From Peribacter sp043814035 (GTDB lineage Bacteria; Patescibacteriota; Gracilibacteria; Peribacterales; Peribacteraceae): a stretch of DNA of 64,000 nt. The stretch covers positions 30,797 to 94,796 of the forward strand of contig JBDRKJ010000003.1 in NCBI GenBank assembly GCA_043814035.1. Direction: 5' to 3'. Under the pieces are notes generated by a model that did not search any database, had not been told where the DNA came from, and saw only the letters and a list, made by a program, of their open reading frames with translations. A program made the position numbers and the translations under genes. Of this stretch, positions 18,598 through 27,473 are shown in pieces (the first letter of the stretch is position 1; each line of letters begins with the position of its first letter).

Positions 18598-19023
18598 TTA
18601 GCGAAGGGAAGTGGAAACGGGCTTCTGCGCCTCGAAGGGATGAGTCGCACCGGCAAAGACGTGTAGGCGCTTGAGTATCTTGGGACGCAGCCGATTATTG
18701 GGCAGCATGGTGCGAATCGATCGTTCGATAAGCTTTGCGGGCGCCTCTTCGAACATCTTCTTGAGTGGGATCGCACGCAGATGACCCAAATACCCCGAGT
18801 GTGAATAGTACGTCTTGCGGCGGAACTTGGCAGGTGTGAACGTGAGCTTCTCGGCATTGATGATGACGATGTGATCACCGCAAACCTGATGTGGCGAGAA
18901 AGAAACCTTGTTCTTACCACGCAGCAACAGTGCCACGCGCGAAGACATACGTCCAAGCACTTGTCCTTCGGCATCGACGAGGAGCCAGCGGGGAGCCTGT
19001 GGCTTGATTGTGGAGGTCTTCAC
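18598..19023 (-). CDS. rplM: 50S ribosomal protein L13
   Basis: 141 residues, matching the usual 142. Motifs: WLLVDAEGQVLGRMSSRVA, GDHIVIINAEKLTFT, YYSHSGYLG and MLPNNRLRPKILKRLHVF. It is an early-assembly 23S rRNA-binding protein. Its start overlaps the stop of rplQ by 4 nt (ATGA), indicating coupled translation. Confidence 0.97.
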   Translation of the reverse strand: MKTSTIKPQAPRWLLVDAEGQVLGRMSSRVALLLRGKNKVSFSPHQVCGDHIVIINAEKLTFTPAKFRRKTYYSHSGYLGHLRAIPLKKMFEEAPAKLIERSIRTMLPNNRLRPKILKRLHVFAGATHPFEAQKPVSTSLR

Positions 19024-19454
19024 TTCTTTGTGGAGGAACGGGGCTTCTTTGGTTCGGCAGTCTTCTTGGCAGGCTTGGGTTCGACGATGACCTGTTCCCC
19101 CTCGACGAGCATCAGATCTACGAGAGACGCACCATCACCCACACGCGCTCCAACGGGCACCATACGCGTCATGCCGGATGAGATGGAAGCGAAGCGCTTC
19201 ACATATACCTCCATGATCTTGCGGCTCGCGTTCTTATCGGTCACCACCCGATTGATAGAGCGGATAGCATTGTGCGGTGCAGCGGACTTGGCTGTGGTAA
19301 TCAGGCGATCAACCATGGGCGCCACGACCTGCGCACGCCGCTTCGTCGTACGCACCTGTTCGTACAAGAGCAGAGATGTGACCAGATTGCGCTTGAACAT
19401 GCGCTCGTGGGCGGGCTTGATTCCGAGCCGGTGGCGAGAGTTGCGATGACGCAT
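19020..19454 (-). CDS. rplQ: 50S ribosomal protein L17
   Basis: 144 residues, longer than E. coli L17 (127) by a basic/Pro C-terminal tail (about 125-144, PKPAKKTAEPKKPRSSTKK). The core is canonical: RHRNSRHRLGIKPAHERMF, LLYEQVRTTKRRA, VDRLITTAK. It is directly downstream of rpoA (33 bp), as in the classical alpha operon. Confidence 0.97.
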   Translation of the reverse strand: MRHRNSRHRLGIKPAHERMFKRNLVTSLLLYEQVRTTKRRAQVVAPMVDRLITTAKSAAPHNAIRSINRVVTDKNASRKIMEVYVKRFASISSGMTRMVPVGARVGDGASLVDLMLVEGEQVIVEPKPAKKTAEPKKPRSSTKK

Positions 19455-19487
19455 GAAAAGGAGAACGCAGGGTAGAGGAAAAGTTGC

Positions 19488-20483
19488 TTAACTGTCCAAG
19501 GATTCGTCGGCAAGTTTGAGGCCACGCTCCGCGAGAGTCTGCTTTACCTCATCGAGTGCTTTGGCACCAAAACCGCGGAAATTACTGAGTGCGGCCTCGG
19601 TACACTTGGTGAGCTGCTCGATCGACCCCACACCCGCATTAATGAGAGCATTGAGTGTACGGGGCGAGAAATTGAGGATTTCGATGGGGGTGTAGCTCTC
19701 TTTCGCGCTCGTATCCACGCCGGCCTCGCCGACTTGCGGACCCGCACGTGAGAAATCGGCAATGAACTCTGGCTCGACCACCTTCTCGTTGCTGCCGAAA
19801 TACTCGAAATAGCTCGTGAGAAGTTGAGAGGCAAATTGCACCGCCTCCTCCGCAGAAAGTGATCCATTGGTCTGCACATCGAGAATGAGTTTCTCAAGAT
19901 CCGTGCGTTGACCCACACGAGCCGTCTCGACGCTGAATCGCACCTTCTCAACCGGGCTGAAGACCGCATCGATATGAATGAGCCCTGGCTCGTTCTGCTT
20001 CTTGTTGCGCTCAGAAGCCGGCGCGTAGCCCACGCCCTTGCCCACCGTGATCTGCAGATCGATGGCACCACCCTTTTCGATTGTGAGAATGGGCAGGTCT
20101 TTGTTGAGAATCTCAATATCAGACGACGCCTTCAGATCTTCGGCTGTCACTACTTTCGGGCCCTTGGCCTGCAGAGTGATGACTTCGAGATCCTTGTTGT
20201 GCTTACGCATCTTCAGACGCTTGAGATTGAGTCCAATATCCACCACGTTCTCTTGCACGCCTTTGACTGTGGAGTACTCGTGCTGGGCACCCTGCACACG
20301 TATCGAGAGCACTGCAGCTCCGGGTAGGCTCGAGAGGAGCGCGCGCCGGATGGCGTTACCTAAAGTCATCCCGTACCCCGGTGGGAGCGGCCCGATGACG
20401 AATACAGCGTGAGTAGAGTCTCCTTTCGTCATGGGCGTGACGCTAAAGGTGGGGAGACCAATCTCTTCCTGGATGATGTGCAT
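19488..20483 (-). CDS. rpoA: DNA-directed RNA polymerase alpha subunit
   Basis: 331 residues. The alpha-NTD (about 1-235) has GPLPPGYGMTLGNAIRRALL and AEDLKASSDIEILN; the alpha-CTD (about 262-325) has LNFSPRTLNALINAGVGSIEQL and FRGFGAKALDEVKQTL, the helix-hairpin-helix that binds UP elements and activators. The length equals that of the E. coli subunit. It lies between rpsD (74 bp) and rplQ. Confidence 0.98.
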   Translation of the reverse strand: MHIIQEEIGLPTFSVTPMTKGDSTHAVFVIGPLPPGYGMTLGNAIRRALLSSLPGAAVLSIRVQGAQHEYSTVKGVQENVVDIGLNLKRLKMRKHNKDLEVITLQAKGPKVVTAEDLKASSDIEILNKDLPILTIEKGGAIDLQITVGKGVGYAPASERNKKQNEPGLIHIDAVFSPVEKVRFSVETARVGQRTDLEKLILDVQTNGSLSAEEAVQFASQLLTSYFEYFGSNEKVVEPEFIADFSRAGPQVGEAGVDTSAKESYTPIEILNFSPRTLNALINAGVGSIEQLTKCTEAALSNFRGFGAKALDEVKQTLAERGLKLADESLDS

Positions 20484-20557
20484 AGGACGGGAAGGAAGGA
20501 AGTGGGTGCCCGTACTCCTGCTTCAAGCAAAAGTACGGAAAAAGGAATGGGACAGGT

Positions 20558-21175
20558 TTACGTACGAGAGTAGAACTCCACCACCTGACGAACGTCGATA
20601 GCCTGTTCGGCATCATCGGGCTGTGGAAGAGAGAGGATTTCAACGCTCACGGCGCTACTGTCGACCTTGAGCCACTTGGGCGGCATGTACTTTTCGTGGG
20701 CATCGAGGATCGGTGCGTAGACAGGAGAGCGCTTGTTGCGTTCACGAAGCGTAAGAACCTCACCTGGACACACGCGATACGATGGAATCGTCACACGTAC
20801 GCCATCCACCTGAAAGTGCCCATGGCCCACAAACTGTCGTGCCTGCAAACGTGTGAGTGCCAAACCTGCACGGTAGATCACGTTGTCGAGGCGACGCTCG
20901 AGAAGCTGCTTGAACGTCTCGCCCGTCTGCCCTGCTTTCTTCGTAGCCTCGGCGTACAGAATGCGGAACTGGCGCTCCGAGAGACCGTACATGTCGCGGG
21001 CTTTCTGCTTCTCTTTGAGCTGCTTCGCATACTCCGTCGGACGCGTGGGGCGCGTCTTGGGCCCCTTGCCTGGGCCGTAGGGCTTGCGCTGCAGGATTTT
21101 GTCGTACTTGTCCGCTCCGTAGATATTCGCGCCCTGCCGACGGCACCGTTTTGCCTTTGGACCAGTGAACTTCAT
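20558..21175 (-). CDS. rpsD: 30S ribosomal protein S4
   Basis: 205 residues. The N-terminal rRNA-binding part (KRCRRQGANIYGADKYDKI, YGLSERQFRILY) lacks the CxxC-type zinc cluster of some homologues. The S4 RNA-binding domain is seen at about 95-155 (RLDNVIYRAGLALTRLQARQ, VGHGHFQVDGVRV, IPSYRV). Primary 16S binder and assembly initiator. Confidence 0.97.
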   Translation of the reverse strand: MKFTGPKAKRCRRQGANIYGADKYDKILQRKPYGPGKGPKTRPTRPTEYAKQLKEKQKARDMYGLSERQFRILYAEATKKAGQTGETFKQLLERRLDNVIYRAGLALTRLQARQFVGHGHFQVDGVRVTIPSYRVCPGEVLTLRERNKRSPVYAPILDAHEKYMPPKWLKVDSSAVSVEILSLPQPDDAEQAIDVRQVVEFYSRT

Positions 21176-21211
21176 GGAAAGAGTGAGTGAATAATGAAAA
21201 TCAAAAAGGAA

Positions 21212-21784
21212 TTACACCCGTCGCCGTCCTGGGGGGCGCACCCCGCCATGGGGGATCGGCGTCGTATCGACGATGGCATCGAGATTGAGCCCTGCACTCT
21301 GCAGGCCACGAATGGACTGCTCACGGCCGGGCCCGAGACCTTTCACCTCCACTATTACGGATTGAATTCCGTAGCCTTGCACCAGCTCAGAGGCCTTCTC
21401 AGCTGCCACCTTGGCAGCGTAGGGTGTCGACTTACGCGCGCCCTTGAAGCCTGCCATTCCTGCGCTGCATCCACCAAGCTTATTCCCCTGCAGATCCGTG
21501 AAAGTCACGATCGTGTTGTTCTCACCAGCATGAATGCAAACACGTGCCTGAGGAACGCTCTTCTTGATCTTCTTGCGACGCAATTTGGGTGTCGCCTTGG
21601 CTTCGGCATCGCCGACTGCAGGGCCCTCGAGCATTTTAGCGAGTGCATCACCCTTCTTCGGGGCAGCATCAGACTTATCCACCGACTTGCCCGGCATAGC
21701 CCGCATGGCGGCGTCGGGAACTTTGGCGGAGGAGGGAGCCTTGGCAGGAGGAGTAGCCGGTGTCTGAGGAGTGGGATCAGCCAT
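21212..21784 (-). CDS. rpsK: 30S ribosomal protein S11 with long N-terminal extension
   Basis: 190 residues against about 129 in E. coli. The extra part is an N-terminal Ala/Pro/Lys-rich region of about 70 residues (begins MADPTPQTPATPPAKAPS). The core then follows normally: CIHAGENNTIVTFTDLQGN, GFKGARKSTPYAAKVAAEKA, IVEVKGLGPGREQSIRGL, PIPHGGVRPPGRRRV. The family's GWSSAG motif is GGCSAG here. No internal start gives a standard-length protein, because the residues before the core contain no suitable Met with a ribosome-binding site. The extension therefore appears genuine. S11 lines the 30S platform near the mRNA exit. Confidence 0.95.
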   Translation of the reverse strand: MADPTPQTPATPPAKAPSSAKVPDAAMRAMPGKSVDKSDAAPKKGDALAKMLEGPAVGDAEAKATPKLRRKKIKKSVPQARVCIHAGENNTIVTFTDLQGNKLGGCSAGMAGFKGARKSTPYAAKVAAEKASELVQGYGIQSVIVEVKGLGPGREQSIRGLQSAGLNLDAIVDTTPIPHGGVRPPGRRRV

Positions 21785-21799
21785 AGTGAGGTGAATGGT

Positions 21800-22180
21800 T
21801 TACGTCTTCGTGAGGGTAACGCGACCAGAGAGGCCTGTTCTCTTCTTGCCACGCTTCGTGCGCGCATTGCGACGGGAAGACTGGCCACGCACCGGCAGCC
21901 TGCGACGGTGACGGTAGCCGCGCCACGTACCGATATCCTGCAAGCGCTTGATGTCCATCGATACTTTGCGTGAGAGCTCTCCTTCAACAATCTCGCGCTC
22001 CACACGTGCACGGATGCGTGCCTGCTCCTCTTCATTGAGAGTGTCAGCCTTCTTCTCAGGAGGAATGTGCAGCTCTTTTAAGATCTTCGCAGCCAACGGC
22101 CGACCAATACCCTTCACGTGCGTGAGGGCAATGACGATGTGTTTATGGCCGGGGAGAACAACTCCAGAAACGCGAATCAT
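21800..22180 (-). CDS. rpsM: 30S ribosomal protein S13
   Basis: 126 residues. Motifs: IRVSGVVLPGHKHIVIALTH, the helix-two-turn-helix GIGRPLAAKILKEL, and the C-terminal RLPVRGQSSRRNARTKRGKK tail that contacts P-site tRNA. Located 15 bp from rpmJ and rpsK. Confidence 0.97.
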   Translation of the reverse strand: MIRVSGVVLPGHKHIVIALTHVKGIGRPLAAKILKELHIPPEKKADTLNEEEQARIRARVEREIVEGELSRKVSMDIKRLQDIGTWRGYRHRRRLPVRGQSSRRNARTKRGKKRTGLSGRVTLTKT

Positions 22181-22195
22181 GAGAGGGGAGGAAAA

Positions 22196-22327
22196 TCAAC
22201 CTTGGCGTTGTTTGTGCTTCGGGTTTTTGCGGCAGACAATGCGGCGAACCATGTTGCCCTTGCCGCTCCTACGAATAACGAGGCGGCAATCCTTGCAGAT
22301 GGGCTTGGCAGAAGCACGAACCTTCAT
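22196..22327 (-). CDS. rpmJ: 50S ribosomal protein L36
   Basis: 43 residues from the ATG at 22327. The zinc-binding set is complete (CKDC at 11-14, Cys32, His38), so this is the zinc-bearing C+ form. Sequence core: MKVRASAKPICKDC and VCRKNPKHKQRQG, slightly longer than the usual 37-38. It lies between infA and rpsM, the standard place. Confidence 0.95.
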   Translation of the reverse strand: MKVRASAKPICKDCRLVIRRSGKGNMVRRIVCRKNPKHKQRQG

Positions 22328-22352
22328 GGGAGAAAAATGAGGAGAGAAAAAT

Positions 22353-22634
22353 TTAGGGAGTAGGCTCTGTCTGAGGACCAGGAGGCGGTCGATTGGCAGA
22401 GAAGCGATAGACGATACGCCCCTTCTTGAGATCATAGGGCGTCATCTCCACTTTCACCTGATCGCCGGGGAGAATGCGAACACGGTGTACTCGCATACGC
22501 CCAGCCAGATGACAGAGGAGTTCGTGGTTCTCTGCTTGATCACTTGTGATTCGAACCCGGAACATTGCATTAGGAAACGTTTCCTCTACAACGCCGATGA
22601 GTTCGATAACATCCTGTTTCGACACAGATCGCAA
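22353..22634 (-). CDS. infA: Translation initiation factor IF-1
   Basis: 93 residues against 72 in E. coli. The OB fold is recognisable (KQDVIELIGVVEETFPNAMF, HLAGRMRVHRVRILPGDQV, MTPYDLKKGRIVYRF). The insertion ITSDQAENHELLC lengthens loop 1-2, and the C-terminus ends in a Pro-rich tail (PPPGPQTEPTP). It has its own AT-rich upstream region of 129 bp, the largest gap in this half of the cluster. Confidence 0.95.
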   Translation of the reverse strand: MRSVSKQDVIELIGVVEETFPNAMFRVRITSDQAENHELLCHLAGRMRVHRVRILPGDQVKVEMTPYDLKKGRIVYRFSANRPPPGPQTEPTP

Positions 22635-22763
22635 GAAAAAACACGAACCAAAGCCGAGGCATCCTACAGAGCGCTTTCTAAGCCAGCAAGCAATTGGCTG
22701 GCCTTTTCCCCAGAAGAAGGAAATTTGTATTGATAAATATTCAAAATATTATATAAAAACATT
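22635..22763 (-). promoter_or_regulatory. AT-rich leader of infA with hairpin
   Basis: The 129-bp gap between map and infA is AT-rich near map and contains a GCCAG...CTGGC hairpin (about 22683-22703). On the minus strand this would form in the infA leader transcript. It may be regulatory or part of a partial terminator for read-through from map. Confidence 0.4.
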
Positions 22764-22778
22764 TTATCCAGCTGTCAG
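22748..22778 (-). promoter_or_regulatory. Putative promoter for the infA-rpsI part of the operon
   Basis: Minus-strand CTGACA (22778-22773) and TATAAT (22753-22748) are spaced 19 nt; a TATATA shifted by two bases would give 17. The -35 lies in the last codons of map. It would allow ribosomal genes downstream of map to be transcribed independently. Confidence 0.45.
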
Positions 22779-23516
22779 TACTTCATTCCCCCCTTCCAGC
22801 ACGAGAACAGTGTGTTCGTAATGAGCAACCAGAGCATGGTCCTTCACATGAATCGACCATCCGTCCTCTCCTTCTTCAATAGCGTCGCTCCCGGCCGAGA
22901 TGATGGGCTCGATGGCAATGAGTGTCATCGCAGGCAGTACAGAACCGGTTTTCGCCGTCCCGACGTTGGGAATATCAGGATACTGGTGGAGTGTAGTGCC
23001 GAGTCCATGCCCCGTCAGTGCGCGCACGGGGGAAAATCCTCGGGCACGGGCCACGCGCTCCACCGTTGCCGAAATATCACCCACATGCACACCGGCCTTC
23101 ACGATGGCAATCGCCTCTTTAAGCCCCTCCGCAGATGCTTCCATGAGGCTTTGAGCCTGTGGAGAGATGGAGCCTATTGAAACGGTAACGCAGGCATCAG
23201 TGTAGAGCGCGTCAACAATGACGCCGCAGTCAATCGAAATGATATCCCCTGGTTTCAACTCCTGTGCACCGGGAATACCGTGCACGCACACCTCATTCAC
23301 CGACGTGCAGAGAGTTGCCGGAAAACCCTGGTACCCCTTGAAGCCTGGGATCCCCCCGTGATCGCGAATGAAGGTCTCGGCCATGGAATCGAGAAATCCT
23401 GTTGTCACTCCCTCTTTCGCTAGCGCCGCCACATGCTCCAGGCAATCGTGCAGAATCTTGCCCCCCTTTCGCAGAGAGGTGACCTGCTCTTCAGTGAAGA
23501 TCTGAAAACGAGGCAT
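22764..23516 (-). CDS. map: Methionine aminopeptidase, type I
   Basis: 250 residues; removes N-terminal Met from nascent proteins. The five metal ligands can be placed: Asp in IISIDCGVIVD, Asp in LYTDACVTV, His in LTGHGLGTTLHQYP, Glu in LIAIEPIIS, and Glu in EHTVLVLEGG (ALVAHYEHTV). No N-terminal extension is present. As in many bacteria it sits between adk and infA in the spc/alpha region. Confidence 0.97.
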   Translation of the reverse strand: MPRFQIFTEEQVTSLRKGGKILHDCLEHVAALAKEGVTTGFLDSMAETFIRDHGGIPGFKGYQGFPATLCTSVNEVCVHGIPGAQELKPGDIISIDCGVIVDALYTDACVTVSIGSISPQAQSLMEASAEGLKEAIAIVKAGVHVGDISATVERVARARGFSPVRALTGHGLGTTLHQYPDIPNVGTAKTGSVLPAMTLIAIEPIISAGSDAIEEGEDGWSIHVKDHALVAHYEHTVLVLEGGNEVLTAG

Positions 23517-23543
23517 CGGTAGGCATTGTAACTCTCCTGTGCA

Positions 23544-24113
23544 CTACGCCCTATTCCCTAATCCTTGTTTCGTCGCTTCGTACACCTCCTCTACTGTTCC
23601 ACGACCGTCAATCGCCGCCAACTTACCCTGCTCTTTGTACTGCTGAATGACTGGAACGGTTTTCTCGAAGAACGTCTGCATGCGATGCCGGATTGTCTCT
23701 TCGTTGGCATCGTCTGCTCTGCCTTCAATCTTGGCACGGCCAAGGATGCGTTCCACCCCTTCTTCTTCAGTGAGCGTGATCTCAATGCACGTAAATTCCC
23801 TGCCAACCTCAGACATGATCTGATCGAAGGAACGCATCTGGTCGAGATCACGGGGAATGCCATCGAAGAGGATCTTCTGGTCTTTGGGACGGGATTCGAT
23901 TGCCTCTTTGACCACCTGCATGATGATTGCGAACGGCACGAGCTTGCCCACATCGATGTAGGACTTCACGGTCGCCCCAAGCTCGGAGCCAAGCGCTGCG
24001 ATCTTTCTAAGCTCGCCGCCGGCCTCGAAGAGGTCATAGCCAAACTCCGCGCAGAGCTTCTTGGCCTGCGTGCCTTTGCCACTGCCCTGAATTCCGAAGA
24101 GAACGAGATCCAT
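23544..24113 (-). CDS. adk: Adenylate kinase (short-lid form)
   Basis: 189 residues; ATP + AMP = 2 ADP. The start at 24113 places the Walker A loop at the N-terminus (MDLVLFGIQGSGKGTQAKKL). FDGIPRDLDQM and GRADDANEETIRHRM (with the arginines of the lid) follow. The lid is short and without the Cys4 zinc site. The AMP-binding segment reads FEAGGELRKI rather than the usual STGDMLR. It is 27 bp upstream of map. Confidence 0.93.
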   Translation of the reverse strand: MDLVLFGIQGSGKGTQAKKLCAEFGYDLFEAGGELRKIAALGSELGATVKSYIDVGKLVPFAIIMQVVKEAIESRPKDQKILFDGIPRDLDQMRSFDQIMSEVGREFTCIEITLTEEEGVERILGRAKIEGRADDANEETIRHRMQTFFEKTVPVIQQYKEQGKLAAIDGRGTVEEVYEATKQGLGNRA

Positions 24114-24117
24114 AGAG

Positions 24118-24459
24118 TCAGGATTCTGCGGAAGAACTTCTATGCAAGAGGCGATGCAAAATATCACCGAGGCGTTGGCTAATGGATGATATCGCTGAAT
24201 AAGTCGGTGACCGATGCTGAGCCTGAAGTGCGGCAATCTCTGGCCCATTCATTGGATGGAAACGGACATCTGGAAACTCGCTAAGAGGAATGGATAAACC
24301 ATAGTCCTCCATCTCTCCATTGCGACCAAATCGAACTTCCACTGCTGCATTAGGAGCAATCTTGAGATAGACGCGATCCCCTCCTGCAAATTTCGCAGAG
24401 ACAGGCAATTCTGCGAGAGAGAGATCTGAGGAGCCCCGTGGTCCTTCAATTGTACTCAT
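24118..24459 (-). CDS. Small protein of unknown function between secY and adk
   Basis: 113 residues. The start overlaps the secY stop by 4 nt (ATGA-type), and the gene ends 4 bp before adk, which argues for a real, co-translated gene. The sequence has a beta-rich middle (KFAGGDRVYLKIAPNAAVEVRFGRNG) and a Ser/Arg-rich C-terminus. No family was recognised. A normal spc operon has nothing here. Confidence 0.65.
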   Translation of the reverse strand: MSTIEGPRGSSDLSLAELPVSAKFAGGDRVYLKIAPNAAVEVRFGRNGEMEDYGLSIPLSEFPDVRFHPMNGPEIAALQAQHRSPTYSAISSISQRLGDILHRLLHRSSSAES

Positions 24460-25733
24460 ACGAGTTTTTCGTAGTCGTGAGCAAGAAGCTGCGCATTGAC
24501 CTGCCGGATCAGCTCCATCACCACGCCCACGACGATGATAAGCCCGGAACCGGAGATGATGAGGTCAGCCTGACTTAAAGTGGAGTACTTGGTGAAGATG
24601 AGCGGAATGACGGCGACGAGCCCGAGGAAGACGCCACCCCACAGATTCAGGCGACTGCTCGTGCGCTGCAGAACTTCTGCTGTCTGGCGGCCAGGACGGA
24701 TGCCCGGAATAAATCCGCCACGCTTCTGAATCTGCTCTGCAAGATCATCAACTTTGAAGGTGACCGAGACGTAGAAGAATGTGAAACCCATCACGAGCAA
24801 GAAGTACACGAGTAGATAGAGCAGGCTCGGGTTCTGTGGACTTAAGTAGAGATTAATGAAACTCACCACCGACGCAAAACGTGGAGCGGTGGAGAGAAAC
24901 TGGGCTAAGATCGCCGGAAAGGTGATCAGCGAAATGGCGAAGATGATGGGAATCATGCCCGCCTGATTCAGGCGTATGGGAATGCCTCCCTGCACCCCGC
25001 GTCCTGCACCCTGATTGGCGTACGTAATGGGCACGAGCTTATGGGCATCGGTGAAGAGCACGACGGCTACCAACGTCACCAGAGATACGGTAGCAAAGAG
25101 GAAGAAAACTCCCATCTTCCCCTGCCCTCCGACGAGAATGGAGCTCAATGTTGTCGGAATGCCTGAGACAATTCCTGTGAAGATGATAAGAGAAATTCCG
25201 TTGCCCACACCCTTCTCGGTAATGAGCTCTCCTAACCACATGACGACGAGAGAACCCACCGTCACGTAGAGCATGGGAAGGAATACGTAGGGGAAGGATG
25301 TATCGACGAGCCGAATCCCTCCACGACTAAGCAGAATCAGAAAACCGTAGCTCTGCATAAACGCGAGCGGCAGAGTAAGCCAGCGCATGTAGCGATTGAG
25401 CTCCTGCTGACCTTGTGCGCCCTCTTTACTGAGCGCCTCGAGTTTAGGGAAGATCACCGTACAGAGCTGCACAATGATAGAGGCATTGATGTAGGGTGAG
25501 AGACCGAGGAGGACAACGGAGAAGTTGTCGATCGATCCACCGGTGAGCGCGACGAAGATCCCCATGGGACCCGAAGCAGACCGCGAACTCAAATACTCCA
25601 GCAGCGCCTGCGGATCGGCTCCCGGAATGGTGATGTGCGCAATAACGCGGTAGAGAAAGAGGAGCCCGAGCGTTATGAGAATGCGACGACGCAGATCCTC
25701 GGAATGCCAGAGTTGTCGGAGGTAAGTGAACAT
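24456..25733 (-). CDS. secY: Preprotein translocase subunit SecY
   Basis: 425 residues with ten membrane helices. Motifs: GLLFLYRVIAHITIPG, the plug/helix 2 region GGSIDNFSVVLLGLSPYINASI, RYMRWLTLPLAF, GNGISLIIFTGI, QGGIPIRLNQAGMIPIIFA and the C5 loop QKRGGFIPGIRPGRQT. It forms the protein-conducting channel needed to export the many surface proteins in the window. Located 24 bp downstream of rplO. Confidence 0.98.
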   Translation of the reverse strand: MFTYLRQLWHSEDLRRRILITLGLLFLYRVIAHITIPGADPQALLEYLSSRSASGPMGIFVALTGGSIDNFSVVLLGLSPYINASIIVQLCTVIFPKLEALSKEGAQGQQELNRYMRWLTLPLAFMQSYGFLILLSRGGIRLVDTSFPYVFLPMLYVTVGSLVVMWLGELITEKGVGNGISLIIFTGIVSGIPTTLSSILVGGQGKMGVFFLFATVSLVTLVAVVLFTDAHKLVPITYANQGAGRGVQGGIPIRLNQAGMIPIIFAISLITFPAILAQFLSTAPRFASVVSFINLYLSPQNPSLLYLLVYFLLVMGFTFFYVSVTFKVDDLAEQIQKRGGFIPGIRPGRQTAEVLQRTSSRLNLWGGVFLGLVAVIPLIFTKYSTLSQADLIISGSGLIIVVGVVMELIRQVNAQLLAHDYEKLV

Positions 25734-25757
25734 GGAAATGGCGCCAGCCCAGGAATA

Positions 25758-26198
25758 CTACTGCACGATTGTCACCGATCCACCGGCTTTCGTGAGCGCC
25801 TCGCGGGCAGATTGAGAAACGGCATGAACAGTGAGATCGAACTTCTTCGTCACCGCACCCTTGCCAAGAATTTTTACTGGGCGTTTGGTGGAGCGCAAAC
25901 GACGTGCTCGCAATGCAGCCAGATCGTATGCACCGGCCGGCAACATCTTTTCAAGCACTGCCAGATTGATGACTTCGTACGTACGGTGTGCGGGATGCCT
26001 GAACCCGGGCAGCTTGGGTTGGCGGATCACCAACGGTACCTGTCCTCCCTCAAAACCAAACTTACGCCCCTTGCCTGCGCGCGATTGCTGACCTTTGGTG
26101 CCGCGGCCGGCTGTCGTGCCACCACCAGCGCTATTACCGCGCGCAATGCGCTTGCGCTTCTGGGTGGAGCCGGGTGTGGGACGAAGCATGTGTAACAT
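25758..26198 (-). CDS. rplO: 50S ribosomal protein L15
   Basis: 146 residues; the start is either 26198 (MLHMLRPTPGS) or 26189 (MLRPTPGS). Motifs: GSTQKRKRIARGNSAGGGTT, GRGTKGQQSRAG, FEGGQVPLVIRQPKLPGF and the C-terminal A.EALTKAGGSVTIV. In a standard spc operon rpsE-rpmD precede rplO. Here the preceding 9.5 kb is the accessory island, so rplO and everything after it need a new promoter or read-through. Confidence 0.95.
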   Translation of the reverse strand: MLHMLRPTPGSTQKRKRIARGNSAGGGTTAGRGTKGQQSRAGKGRKFGFEGGQVPLVIRQPKLPGFRHPAHRTYEVINLAVLEKMLPAGAYDLAALRARRLRSTKRPVKILGKGAVTKKFDLTVHAVSQSAREALTKAGGSVTIVQ

Positions 26199-26342
26199 CA
26201 CTACTCTGAGAAAGGAGGAGTACGGGGCTGCATCGTACTGTGTTAGGAGTAGAAGCTCAAGAGAGGATCGTCTCCTTTTCTGCTCTTTTTTGATGAAGCA
26301 CGCAATCGGAACTACCCCGTATTCTGTGGTACAAAGCCCATA

Positions 26343-27473
26343 ATGTTCCGACGGTTTGCCCTCATTATCATCCTGAGCACCATCGTGCTGCAGGGGTATG
26401 CGCAGGCCCCCATTGTTACGCGCGTAGAGGCAGTGCTGTTTCTCTTTCAGATCAGCCAGAAGCCTCTGCCGACCATTGATAGCATCACACCGCTCTTCGC
26501 AGACGTGCCCGCAGGCACGCTGCAAGAACGCGTACTGCAGGCTGCAGTGGAACGCGGGATGATCGGAATGAATCCCGTCACAGGAAACATTGACCCCGCC
26601 GCCCCTGTCACCCGAGGCGAGTACCTGCGCATGCTCGCGATTCTCTTTGGGCTCCCGACAAGCCCTACTCATCATTTCATCGACATCCCCCGCACTGCCC
26701 CGTACGCCCCCTATGTGGGTATAGCTGAACGCTGTCGCCTTTTTCCCCTCGAGAAACAAGATTCTCTGAAGCCAGAGGCCTCTCTACTCATCAACGAAGC
26801 GGCCTCGGCGGTCTACACGCTCATGCGATGTTACACATTGTTATTACCAAATACTGATGTTATCCCAGCGCCGTCTGCACAATCATCATTCGCTGCAGCT
26901 CCGCAACGTACTGCGTTTTCCGTGAACCCCGTACTGATCCCGCCGATCCTCCCCTTCCCCAATGCCACCGAACAGAGACGCTTGCAGATCATTGCCCTCG
27001 TTAATCAGGAACGCATGGCTGCAGGCTTACAACCGCTCGTGCGCAATCCTCAATTGGAACAGGCAGCGCAGGCACATGCCAAAGACATGTACAAGCGCGG
27101 ATATTTCAGTCACTTCAGTCCCGAAGGATCGAACTACATCGACCGCATTCGCACCACCGCGTATCTCACCTTGCCCGCTGAGCTCTGCCCCTGTCAGACC
27201 GTCTTCGATATTAGTGAGCTCCTTAATCAACGCAGTGAAACGAGCCAGCACTACCTCGTAACGAAGCGCTCTACTGTTTGTAGCTGCAATCCACGGTTTG
27301 CACTGGGCGAGAACATCGCCCGCGGTCAGCAGACCGCGCCCATTGCCGTGGAACAGTGGATGGACTCAACATCGCACCGTCAGGCAATTCTACAGCCGCT
27401 CTTCCGTGAGACCGGCGTAGGTGTCTATGGCGACGTGTGGGTACAGGAATTCGGCTCGGTCAGCTTCGAGTGA
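26343..27473 (+). CDS. Secreted protein with SLH-like repeats and C-terminal CAP (SCP/PR1) domain
   Basis: 376 residues. A signal peptide (about 1-20, ends GYAQA) is followed by S-layer-homology-like segments (about 25-165: VTRVEAVLFLFQ, LFADVP, PVTRGEYLRMLAILFG, FIDIPRTAPYAPYVGIAE). A linker precedes a CAP domain (about 220-376: IIALVNQERMAAGLQPLVRN, AQAHAKDMYKRGYFSHFSP, FALGENIARGQ, VEQWMDSTSHRQAIL, TGVGVYGDVWVQEFG). CAP proteins of this kind are wall-associated; some are enzymes, many are of unknown role. First gene of the island, opposite in strand to the ribosomal genes. It overlaps the 3' end of the DJ-1 gene by 14 bp. Confidence 0.85.
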   Translation: MFRRFALIIILSTIVLQGYAQAPIVTRVEAVLFLFQISQKPLPTIDSITPLFADVPAGTLQERVLQAAVERGMIGMNPVTGNIDPAAPVTRGEYLRMLAILFGLPTSPTHHFIDIPRTAPYAPYVGIAERCRLFPLEKQDSLKPEASLLINEAASAVYTLMRCYTLLLPNTDVIPAPSAQSSFAAAPQRTAFSVNPVLIPPILPFPNATEQRRLQIIALVNQERMAAGLQPLVRNPQLEQAAQAHAKDMYKRGYFSHFSPEGSNYIDRIRTTAYLTLPAELCPCQTVFDISELLNQRSETSQHYLVTKRSTVCSCNPRFALGENIARGQQTAPIAVEQWMDSTSHRQAILQPLFRETGVGVYGDVWVQEFGSVSFE

